From Candidatus Desantisbacteria bacterium CG2_30_40_21 (lineage in GTDB: Bacteria > UBA9089 > CG2-30-40-21): a stretch of DNA of 6,630 nucleotides. Under the pieces are notes generated by a model. That model worked only from the letters and a program-made list of their open reading frames with translations, did no database searches and had not been told where the DNA came from. Positions 1 to 5,294 of the stretch are shown here, piece after piece. Both the position numbers and the translations under genes were made by a program. The stretch lies in contig MNYI01000112.1 in NCBI GenBank assembly GCA_001873945.1, positions 1 to 6,630 on the forward strand, written 5' to 3'. Positions within the stretch are counted from its first letter, which is position 1. Each line of letters begins with the position of its first letter.

Positions 1-160
1 AGAGACACGGAGGCACGGAGAATAATTTAAAAAAACAAGCTGACGGAATGCAAATTTTTATAAATTCACAGAATAATGCTTCAAATTTCCAAAAATCTGC
101 GTTCAGCCACATTCAAATAAGAGATTTGTCCTTCGATTTTCCTCTGTGTCTCCGTGGTGA
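1..160. repeat. Inverted pair of dispersed 'CACGGAG / CTCCGTG' repeats
   Basis: The first 22 bases read AGAGACACGGAGGCACGGAG plus AA. At about 137-160 the opposite-strand version of the motif appears (CCTCTGTGTCTCCGTGGTG). Related CACAGAG/CTCTGTG motifs recur at 1918-1943, 4780-4804, 5054-5075 and 5224-5240, so this is one family of dispersed intergenic sequence. The window edge cuts the left copy. The AT-rich interior has no start codon with a ribosome-binding site and no sustained reading frame. Confidence 0.6.
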
Positions 161-222
161 GTTGTTATGTGTTTATGCGGTAAAAATGTCATAATTAGAA
201 TTGCTGGTAAAAAAGGGGAAAG

Positions 223-249
223 GGAGAAGGTGGAGAAACGGAGAAGGTG
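223..249. repeat. Short purine-rich tandem-like direct repeat
   Basis: GGAGAAGGTG occurs at 223-232 and again at 240-249, a 17-bp period, inside a purine-rich stretch (about 208-250). It is short and may be chance or the remnant of a longer repeat. No coding or regulatory role is visible. Confidence 0.4.
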
Positions 250-267
250 ATTATTTATCTGCAAACA

Positions 268-298
268 TTGTCAGTTGGATAAAAAAGCTAACTGACAA
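268..298. repeat. 9-bp perfect inverted repeat
   Basis: TTGTCAGTT (268-276) and AACTGACAA (290-298) form a perfect 9-bp stem around a 13-nt A-rich loop. Neither strand has a T-tract immediately after the stem, so it is not called a terminator. It lies about 310 bp downstream of the cas6 stop codon. Confidence 0.45.
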
Positions 299-329
299 CA
301 AAAATGTTTTAATACCCCGAAGGAGCCTG

Positions 330-345
330 GCTGTTTGCAAACAGC
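330..345. repeat. 16-bp perfect palindrome
   Basis: GCTGTTTGCAAACAGC is a perfect 16-bp palindrome with no spacer, as expected of a dimeric protein-binding site or a relic end of a mobile element. GCAAAC also occurs at 261-266 and 370-375, and GTTTGC at 523-528. No promoter or gene start is next to it, so its role is unknown. Confidence 0.5.
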
Positions 346-364
346 AATAGATTAGCACTTAAGC

Positions 365-533
365 TATATGCAAACCAATAAAATAGTTGACATTATGCGT
401 AAATAAAGATTGATCAAAATATGGAGCAAGCCAACTGTGTTGGTGTTGTTTGGAGAACGGCATCACGGATGCCTTGGTCCAAATATGGAGCGAACCAACC
501 GTATATGTAAACAAATTTATTGGTTTGCATATA
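365..533. repeat. MITE-like 169-bp element with 18-bp terminal inverted repeats
   Basis: TATATGCAAACCAATAAA at 365-382 is the perfect reverse complement of 516-533. Inside are a 5-bp stem-loop (CCAAC 431-435 / GTTGG 439-443), a 6-bp stem with a 3-nt loop (GGCATC 459-464 / GATGCC 468-473), and a 22-bp direct repeat at 417-438 and 481-502 that matches at 19 of 22 positions. The flanks read TA on both sides only ambiguously, so no target duplication is claimed. It has the architecture of a non-autonomous mobile element or a structured RNA. A minus-strand open frame across it (414-596) looks like no protein and lacks an RBS. Confidence 0.55.
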
Positions 534-606
534 TACAAGGTCTATCCGTCTTATTGTAGATAAACTTAAATTTGATCTACCCACATGATTTGTCATAGAA
601 CCATGC

Positions 607-1626
607 CTATGTTACCCTGTATCTTCCCAGTCCGAATGTTACTGCCTTCCCGACATGAATGTATTCTCCTATTTTTAGCAATGGCAGGAATTTATCAAGA
701 TTGCCTTCATAGGAGATACTGCCCATAAGCCCTCCGAGTTTCATCCTACCCTTTCTGGACGAATACCTCTCCCAATCATACCACCTGAGTCTACTATCCT
801 TTATCCTTACCTCACTTACGCCATCAAGGAATTTATCCCCATTCTCCATTTCCCCCTGACAGTGATAATGGGATAAGAGAACTGCCCGATCATACAGCCT
901 TTTGATGAGCAGGTTAAAAGGAAGCTCTGCTGCCAGATCTCCTTCATCCTTTATCCTGACCGGAGTATCAAAGACAAGGGTTAATGTAGGGGCAGACCTA
1001 TGTGTCTGCCCTGATTTTGATTCATTAAAGATAGGGCTTAAGATTTCAGAATCAATCTTATGTTGGCTGACTTTTAAGATATTATCGCTGCTGTTAAATA
1101 TCTCTATTGAAGAGCCATCATCTTGATGAGCTGAAACATTGATAAGTTTGAATCTTCCCCTGTCTTTGCCAATGCCCATCTTTCCCATTTCTATGAAGGT
1201 ATAAACAAAATATGGGAGGTAATCATTTGCCTTTCCAATCAGGACAACCTCAAAGTGTAATTGCTCATCTTCTTTGAAATATCTCTTTGTGGTAATAGGC
1301 GGGGTAATGATGTATGGATGAAGTGCAGAGCTATACTTTCTGCAAAACGGGTCATCTTCTGGGATGGGTGTTTCAAAGATATAGGAATAGACACATTTAA
1401 GCCTCAACAGACATTCCCGGCAGTCTGTATCTTTCTGAACGCATATAGTCTTCCGCAGGCTATGACCAAAGACTCCCCTTAAGGCAGAGCCTTTATAAGC
1501 AGGAAGGGTTATTGGTTCCTCAGGTTGGATGGTTATTTGGTATTTATGAAGATAAAGCGAATTTAAGGTATTCAATGTTATGTCCTTAATCAAGGAATTG
1601 TAGGAGTGAACGGCGATAATAGCCAT
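607..1626 (-). CDS. cas6: CRISPR pre-crRNA-processing endoribonuclease, Cas6 (RAMP) family
   Basis: Cas6 cleaves the long CRISPR transcript within each repeat to release crRNAs. The product is about 339 aa. Its N-terminal half has the family's YKGSALRGVFGHSLRK block (residues 44-59), a cysteine set (62, 69, 72, 78) leading into a short Y-x-Y-x-F-E segment, and a glycine-rich GIGKDRGRF (151-159). The second RAMP half begins near LTLVFDTPVRI, and the protein ends in the glycine-rich loop GKAVTFGLGRYRV. I chose the ATG at 1626 because AGAGGT lies 4 nt upstream; a TTG at 1659 would add 11 residues without a good RBS. The catalytic residue cannot be assigned by eye. No other cas gene and no CRISPR array is in the window. 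Residues 206-214 (GQTHRSAPT) are encoded by an inserted palindrome. Confidence 0.85.
   Translation of the reverse strand: MAIIAVHSYNSLIKDITLNTLNSLYLHKYQITIQPEEPITLPAYKGSALRGVFGHSLRKTICVQKDTDCRECLLRLKCVYSYIFETPIPEDDPFCRKYSSALHPYIITPPITTKRYFKEDEQLHFEVVLIGKANDYLPYFVYTFIEMGKMGIGKDRGRFKLINVSAHQDDGSSIEIFNSSDNILKVSQHKIDSEILSPIFNESKSGQTHRSAPTLTLVFDTPVRIKDEGDLAAELPFNLLIKRLYDRAVLLSHYHCQGEMENGDKFLDGVSEVRIKDSRLRWYDWERYSSRKGRMKLGGLMGSISYEGNLDKFLPLLKIGEYIHVGKAVTFGLGRYRVT
990..1011. repeat. Perfect-stem palindrome embedded in the cas6 reading frame
   Basis: GGGCAGAC (990-997) and GTCTGCCC (1004-1011) form a perfect 8-bp GC-rich stem around the loop CTATGT, with flanking TGTAGG on the left. It is more GC-rich than the surrounding gene and translates in frame as GQTHRSAPT, which does not look like the rest of Cas6. 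It lies in the linker between the two RAMP halves, just before the LTLVFDTPVRI strand. Similar hairpins recur as dispersed elements in some environmental bacterial genomes (from memory, unverified). It resembles the in-frame palindromic elements known from Rickettsia genes. Confidence 0.6.
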
Positions 1627-1639
1627 TGATACCTCTTGC

Positions 1640-1724
1640 TTAATCCGGGCTATGGTCAAATATCACCACATCACCAGTTAATGGATTGAACCTCATCTCC
1701 AATCTTGTATTTCATTTCAGACAT
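1640..1724 (-). pseudogene. Frameshifted small gene upstream of cas6
   Basis: An ATG at 1724 follows AGAGGT at good distance and opens MSEMKYKIGDEVQSINW, then stops at 1671-1673. Moving one base over within the GATGAGG region lets the frame continue as RFNPLTGDVVIFDHSPD to a TAA at 1640-1642. The 85-nt span is 28 codons plus one base. The restored product would be about 28 residues, ending 13 nt before the cas6 ATG, as in an operon. The continuity of protein-like sequence across the shift suggests a recent frameshift or a sequencing error. The family is not recognised. Alternatively the 17-residue version is a leader peptide. Confidence 0.35.
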
Positions 1725-1744
1725 GTTGCTACCTCTGATTTAAC

Positions 1745-1750
1745 ATTATA
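1745..1750 (-). promoter_or_regulatory. Probable -10 box for the small ORF and cas6
   Basis: On the minus strand a perfect TATAAT occurs about 20 bp upstream of the small ORF's ATG (1724), giving a leader of roughly 15 nt with its AGAGGT ribosome site. No good -35 hexamer is visible at 16-18 bp; the best is a three-of-six match. The promoter is therefore weak, activator-dependent or misread. Confidence 0.3.
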
Positions 1751-1897
1751 AGAGCTCGGTTTCAGTTCTGTAGCCCGCAGGGTTGCCCCCTTCTGGTCCC
1801 ACTGAAAGTGGATTATTGGCGTATGCTGTTTTTATTTCCCTTGCTTTTCGGGACTTTCGCGTATTTCGTTGTTTTCTTTTCCGTCCAATGTAGCTAT

Positions 1898-1962
1898 AGT
1901 AGTTACTGTGCACCATTGTTTCTTTGTGTCTCTGTGGTAAATTCCTTTACCTGAGTAGTTAC
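1898..1962. repeat. Partial copy of the AGTAGTTAC / CTCTGTGGTAAATTCC dispersed element
   Basis: AGTAGTTAC occurs at 1898-1906 and 1954-1962, bounding a core that reads TTTCTTTGTGTCTCTGTGG followed by TAAATTCC. The same order, with small differences, appears at 5229-5265 at the right end of the 222-bp element and in inverse at 5044-5060. The copy therefore belongs to that repeat family. The neighbouring 1840-1890 stretch (CTTTCGCGTATTTCGTTG and surroundings) is also non-coding and looks like further repeat debris. No intact gene lies between 1730 and 1967. Confidence 0.6.
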
Positions 1963-1967
1963 ACTTT

Positions 1968-1989
1968 TCAAATATCCATTTCAATCCTT
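1968..1989 (-). pseudogene. Possible 5' stub of the missing hydrogenase alpha-subunit gene
   Basis: Downstream of hydD on the minus strand, AAGGA (1985-1989) sits 5 nt before an ATG at 1977-1979. That start is well formed, but it reads only ATG-GAT-ATT before TGA at 1968-1970. Six bases further on the dispersed repeat begins. In beta-gamma-delta-alpha operons the large-subunit gene occupies exactly this place. Inference: this is the initiation region of a lost hydA gene. Three codons cannot prove homology. Confidence 0.3.
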
Positions 1990-2008
1990 TTTATACTCTG
2001 GACATGCT

Positions 2009-2764
2009 CTACTGCCTCTGCTTAATATCTGGATTAAATACAAAAAATCCCATCTTTCTCTTTATCTCTTCAAGGGTGTATTCTTTATCTAACAGGATAT
2101 TAACCTCTGCAGCATAGTTTGCCTCGTCAACGGGACCATGACAGCCAATGCACGGAATATTATGTGATGGACACCTTGCTTTACAACCAGCAAGGGTAAT
2201 TGGTCCAAGGCAAAATATACCCCTATTCACCAATAAACACTCATTTTCCTTCAGCTTACACTCGCTGCATAAGGAGAAATTTGGAACCTCTATTATATCA
2301 CCGTGAAGAAATGCCTTAAATATCCTTAAAAACCATTTCTTTTCTATGGGACAACCAGTAATGGGTAAATCAACCTTGACAAAGTTTTTAAGTGGTTGGG
2401 CAGGTAGTGAATCAAAATATTTGTCCCCATTTTCTCCATATACACCCTTAAGAAGTTCTGTTCGTGAAATATCATTTCTCATGGTATACATTCCACCCCA
2501 GCAAGCACATGTCCCCATAGCTACTAAGATGGATGCTCTACCCCGTATCTCCCTTAATCTCTCAAGGTCTTTCTGAGTAGAGACCGTTCCTTCGACAAGG
2601 GCAATGTCAAGCTTTGTTTCTTCATTCCCTGTTTGAGCCAGACAGAAGGACTTGATATCAACCCTTGAGGCAATCTCAAGTATCTCATCCTCACAATTCA
2701 GAATGGTAAGCTGATCCCCGGCACAGCTTGTTAATCCATATATTCCAATCCTTGGCTTTGGCAT
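2009..2764 (-). CDS. hydD: Sulfhydrogenase delta subunit ([NiFe]-hydrogenase small-subunit type)
   Basis: This is the electron-transfer small subunit that normally pairs with the [NiFe] large subunit of cytosolic group 3 hydrogenases and holds its Fe-S clusters. The 251-aa product belongs to the NADH:ubiquinone oxidoreductase 20-kDa family. Visible motifs are GLTSCAGDQL (10-19), VEG (58-60), GTCACWGG (84-91), TGCPI (136-140), then a cysteine-rich tail with Cys166, 169, 176, 185, 194, 198, 205 and 208 for the medial and distal clusters. The usual CxxC near the N-terminus reads CAGD, with Asp17 in place of the second cysteine. There is no signal peptide, as expected for a cytosolic form. The ATG follows AGGAGGT (2773-2779) by 8 nt and lies 1 nt after the hydG stop. 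The partner large-subunit gene is missing downstream. Confidence 0.85.
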   Translation of the reverse strand: MPKPRIGIYGLTSCAGDQLTILNCEDEILEIASRVDIKSFCLAQTGNEETKLDIALVEGTVSTQKDLERLREIRGRASILVAMGTCACWGGMYTMRNDISRTELLKGVYGENGDKYFDSLPAQPLKNFVKVDLPITGCPIEKKWFLRIFKAFLHGDIIEVPNFSLCSECKLKENECLLVNRGIFCLGPITLAGCKARCPSHNIPCIGCHGPVDEANYAAEVNILLDKEYTLEEIKRKMGFFVFNPDIKQRQ

Positions 2765-2765
2765 T

Positions 2766-3593
2766 CTAAACTACCTCCTGCATATTCATCACATCCCAGT
2801 AGGTAAATATAGGTCCGTCAGTACAGGTATATTTATGTCCAACACTGCAATGAAGACATTTACCAATACCGCACTGCATCCTTCTTTCTAATGACATCAT
2901 AATCCTATCCTTAGAAAAGCCGCATTCAATAAGTTTTTGCAAAACAAATTGATACATGATTGGCGGACCACAAATGGCTGCGTATGTTGTGGCAGGTGAA
3001 AGATTGACTGAATCAAATAATTTTGGTACAAACCCGATATTTGCCTTCCATGTATCTGTACCCTTGTCTACAGTCAAAAGACACTTGATATCCTCTCTAT
3101 CTAAGAGAGAAAAAAGCTCATCCTTAAAGAGCATTTCGTCCGGTGTTTTTGTGCCATACATCAGAATTATATCCTTGAAATCATCCCGATTGTCAAGGCT
3201 ATACCAGAGTAATGATCGTAATGGAGCCATACCAATACCACCAGCTATAATCAAGAGATTATTCCCCTTAATTTTTTCTATGAAGTAACCATTCCCATAA
3301 GGCCCCCTTAATCCAATAACAGCATTTTCTTTTAACCTGAATAAGGCATCTGTCACCTTGCCGGCTTTTCTGATACAAAGTTCTATAATCCATGGTCTTG
3401 TGGGTGAAGATGATATGGAAATGGGTGCCTCACCTGTACCCAGAACAGAAATCATAACAAACTGTCCTGGTCTATGATTGAAATTATTCCTCATCCCTTC
3501 ATCCTCAAGCCTTATCTGAAAGAGTCTGACATCATTCATCTGAGGAATTATTCTGATTATTTTTGCCAGATGTGGTAAATATGGGTTGGTCAT
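2766..3593 (-). CDS. hydG: Sulfhydrogenase gamma subunit (FAD/NAD(P)-binding, 2Fe-2S)
   Basis: This subunit passes electrons between NAD(P)H, via FAD and a 2Fe-2S centre, and the rest of the complex in the cytosol. The 275-aa product has the ferredoxin-reductase fold order. RPGQF (41-45) and the GEAPISISSSP flavin loop (54-64) come first. The pyridine-nucleotide motif AGGIGMAPL (117-125) and the CGPPIM segment (208-213) follow. The C-terminal 2Fe-2S ligand set is Cys241, 246, 249 and 257, within ERRMQCGIGKCLHC and YTCTDGP. All expected elements are present. The ATG lies 4 nt after the hydB stop, with GGGGAG upstream, so the two are co-translated. Dihydroorotate dehydrogenase electron-transfer subunits and the sulfite reductase subunit AsrB share this fold, but the neighbours favour the hydrogenase assignment. 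Confidence 0.88.
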   Translation of the reverse strand: MTNPYLPHLAKIIRIIPQMNDVRLFQIRLEDEGMRNNFNHRPGQFVMISVLGTGEAPISISSSPTRPWIIELCIRKAGKVTDALFRLKENAVIGLRGPYGNGYFIEKIKGNNLLIIAGGIGMAPLRSLLWYSLDNRDDFKDIILMYGTKTPDEMLFKDELFSLLDREDIKCLLTVDKGTDTWKANIGFVPKLFDSVNLSPATTYAAICGPPIMYQFVLQKLIECGFSKDRIMMSLERRMQCGIGKCLHCSVGHKYTCTDGPIFTYWDVMNMQEVV

Positions 3594-3597
3594 TATG

Positions 3598-4623
3598 CTA
3601 CTCCCCTTGAATCTTATTTGATTCAGTAATAATGTCTATCTTAGCTGGACAATCCTCAATGCACCTTCCGCAGCCAACACAGCTTGGTCTACCAAAAACG
3701 CCGGCAAATGATTGTTGTTTATGCAACCATCTATGCTTAAATCTATCTGCACGGCTTTGTCTAAAATTATGCCTACCGGCAACCATGGCATGATCTCGAA
3801 ACAAACAGCAATCCCACTGCCGCCTTCTCCTACCTGATTCCATATCCAGGGAAATATCATCAAATATCCTGTAACAATAGCATGTAGGACAAACCATAGA
3901 ACATGTCCCACAGCTGGTACATCTCTTGCCCAACTCATCCCACAGATTGCTTTCATACTCCAAATCCATAATCTCTGGCAGATTTCGTATATCAAGAGAC
4001 CTCTTGAATGCCTTCTTTCTTGTAATGGAATAATCTTTGTGAGCATTAATATCTTTATGGGTTATCTCTTCAAACAATTCTCTTGAGAGGTTTAACATGT
4101 CATCACCCTTGCTTGTCCCAACCCTGACTAAATATGCCTCTGGTATCTCGGAAAAAAACAGGTCAAACCCGGTATCCACATAGTCTGTGGCCATGGAGTT
4201 ACAGAAACAGAATTCATCAGGCATACAGCTCAGTCCAATCAAGGAAATATTTTTTCTTCTCTGAAAATAATATTCATCACGATATTTTCCAGAAAAGACA
4301 AGATCCAGGGTAAGAACACCATGAATATCGCAGGCATGTACCCCAAAGATAATGTCATGAACCTCGGGTGGTTTTTCAGGCTGAACAAACCCATCTCTGG
4401 AAAATTCAAACATGGTTTCTGTAGGATGATAAAAGTATTTTTTTAATGGGAGGATAGTTCTGGAATAGTCAAGTTGCATTAATGAAATATCCTGTGGTTT
4501 ATTCATCTTTCGAAAGACAAAGGATTTCTCCCCTTTTTTTATGGGTATATGAACCTCGCCTATTTTTCTCAAGTTTAGTATAAATTCAGGAAGATTATTT
4601 GCTGGCAGTTTTAGAAATTTCAT
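3598..4623 (-). CDS. hydB: Sulfhydrogenase beta subunit (4Fe-4S dicluster protein)
   Basis: This iron-sulfur subunit links the flavin subunit to the hydrogenase small subunit; it is related to AsrA of anaerobic sulfite reductase. The 341-aa product has a long N-terminal domain with FGVHACDIHGV (93-103) and a conserved Cys133/139/141 group. The first 4Fe-4S motif is CTSCGTCSMVCP (235-246), followed by TCYCY. A linker containing DCC...VAGRHNFRQSRADRFKHR follows, then the second motif CVGCGRCIEDCP (315-326). Length and motif order are normal for the family. The start ATG has only a weak GGTG ribosome site 7 nt upstream. It is first in the operon, with a promoter about 80 bp upstream. It could be an AsrA, but the adjacent [NiFe]-type delta gene argues for hydrogenase. 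Confidence 0.87.
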   Translation of the reverse strand: MKFLKLPANNLPEFILNLRKIGEVHIPIKKGEKSFVFRKMNKPQDISLMQLDYSRTILPLKKYFYHPTETMFEFSRDGFVQPEKPPEVHDIIFGVHACDIHGVLTLDLVFSGKYRDEYYFQRRKNISLIGLSCMPDEFCFCNSMATDYVDTGFDLFFSEIPEAYLVRVGTSKGDDMLNLSRELFEEITHKDINAHKDYSITRKKAFKRSLDIRNLPEIMDLEYESNLWDELGKRCTSCGTCSMVCPTCYCYRIFDDISLDMESGRRRRQWDCCLFRDHAMVAGRHNFRQSRADRFKHRWLHKQQSFAGVFGRPSCVGCGRCIEDCPAKIDIITESNKIQGE

Positions 4624-4649
4624 GTTTCAGCACCATATAGATTGATTGA

Positions 4650-4695
4650 AACAGTTCAGCCATTATGCCCTTCTTGTTCTAACAGCTGAATTGTT
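4650..4695. promoter_or_regulatory. Inverted repeat in the hydBGD leader
   Basis: AACAGTTCAGC (4650-4660) and GCTGAATTGTT (4685-4695) are complementary at 10 of 11 positions across a 24-nt spacer. The pair lies between the predicted transcription start (about 4696) and the hydB ATG. It could be an operator for a dimeric regulator covering the start region, or a hairpin in the leader RNA. The sequence alone does not decide between them. Confidence 0.4.
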
Positions 4696-4702
4696 ACGGA
4701 TT

Positions 4703-4731
4703 ATTATACCATAATTGAACCTGAATAGCAA
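4703..4731 (-). promoter_or_regulatory. Sigma-70-type promoter of the hydBGD operon
   Basis: On the minus strand TTGCTA (4726-4731; four of six consensus bases) is separated by 17 bp from a perfect TATAAT (4703-4708). The predicted start of transcription near 4696 gives a leader of about 72 nt before hydB. The genes are spaced by 4 and 1 nt and should share this transcript. Confidence 0.6.
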
Positions 4732-4806
4732 TATAATTTTTTAGTTTATCGTGTTGTTTGTTTTTGTGTAACTATTTATCACAGAGGTGGTGAAATAGAG
4801 ACAACT

Positions 4807-4907
4807 AAGGTGGACGGGTCTGTCAAGACCATTTTTACTCTTTTTTAAGATACATTCCACTGTTTCTGGAATGGAGTTAAAATGGTCTTGACAGACCCGT
4901 CCACTTT
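4807..4907. repeat. Long palindromic element, 34-bp arms (MITE/REP-like)
   Basis: The arm 4807-4840 and the arm 4874-4907 are reverse complements at 32 of 34 positions, built on GTGGACGGGTCTGTCAAGAC. The 33-bp centre contains a nested 6-bp hairpin (ATTCCA 4854-4859 / TGGAAT 4867-4872). TAA flanks both sides (4806-4808 and 4907-4909), a possible but weak sign of target duplication. The element sits between divergent transcription units. Immediately to the left (about 4780-4804) is a degenerate CACAGAG...AGAGACA piece of the other repeat family. It has no coding capacity. It may be a non-autonomous transposon derivative. Confidence 0.65.
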
Positions 4908-5013
4908 AATCTTACAAAGAACCAAAAGCAAGTGAAGAATCGATGAGCGGGGAAAACAAAGGGACATTTCCTATATTTCCTAATGAATTTCTCCAAGCAT
5001 TTTAATTTTTTAC

Positions 5014-5042
5014 TTGACTTAGTGGTTTTTATAAAGTATAAT
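5014..5042 (+). promoter_or_regulatory. Near-consensus promoter facing the patatin gene
   Basis: TTGACT (5014-5019; five of six) is followed after exactly 17 bp by TATAAT (5037-5042; six of six). It is the best promoter in the window. Transcription would begin near 5049, just inside the 222-bp repeat that starts at 5044, giving the patatin mRNA a leader of about 245 nt. Confidence 0.65.
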
Positions 5043-5043
5043 A

Positions 5044-5265
5044 GTAACTACTCACCACAGAGTCATAGAGATATGGAGAGCCGAAAAAGAATCCACAGAA
5101 TCAGACTTGAGATTATCCGCAGATTACGCAGATTAATAAGGAAAAGAGGAAAAAGATTATTACGAAAGCACGATATGGTTCTCTTCTTTCTCTAACAATC
5201 TGCGTAATCTGCGGATGAATTCTTCTCTGTTTCTTTGTGGTAAATTCCCCTTGCTGAGTAGTTAC
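5044..5265. repeat. 222-bp nested palindromic dispersed element
   Basis: The outer ends are GTAACTACTCA (5044-5054) and its perfect complement TGAGTAGTTAC (5255-5265). Inside, ATCCGCAGATTACGCAGATT (5115-5134) pairs perfectly over 20 bp with 5197-5216. CCACAGAG (5055-5062) and CTTTGTGG (5233-5240) form a looser inner pair. Open frames across it reflect the inverted repeats and do not resemble proteins. Partial copies at 1898-1962 and at 4780-4804 show it is dispersed. It lies between the promoter and the ribosome-binding site of the patatin gene. Confidence 0.7.
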
Positions 5266-5294
5266 CTTAAAAACACAATAAGGAAGTTTTGTCG

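Noticed and set aside
268..298. Rho-independent terminator for cas6
   Set aside because: The 9-bp stem is not followed by a T-tract on either strand and is more than 300 bp from the stop codon.
414..596. 60-residue minus-strand open frame
   Set aside because: It lies over the inverted-repeat element, has no ribosome-binding site and resembles no protein.
1..606. CRISPR array downstream of cas6
   Set aside because: I looked for regularly spaced direct repeats of 24-40 bp. Only one degenerate 22-bp pair, 64 bp apart, and inverted repeats are present, so there is no array in view.
1627..1659. Longer cas6 start at a TTG
   Set aside because: The ATG at 1626 has AGAGGT at correct spacing. The TTG has no matching site and would overlap the broken upstream ORF.
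1746..1916. 56-residue minus-strand open frame
   Set aside because: It begins inside the dispersed repeat and runs through repeat debris. It has no ribosome site and its stop overlaps the -10 box.
3636..4046. 136-residue open frame on the minus strand
   Set aside because: It overlaps the cluster-binding half of hydB in another frame. The hydB frame holds both intact CxxCxxCxxxCP motifs, so this is a shadow.
3598..4623. Anaerobic sulfite reductase AsrA/AsrB assignment for the beta and gamma genes
   Set aside because: The families are related, but the third gene is a [NiFe]-type small subunit, not a siroheme AsrC. A sulfhydrogenase operon is the better reading.
5289..5294. TTG start for the patatin gene
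   Set aside because: It would leave only 2 nt to the AGGAAG site. The ATG at 5295 has 8 nt, and MAKYRVLSIDGGG matches the usual start of the family.
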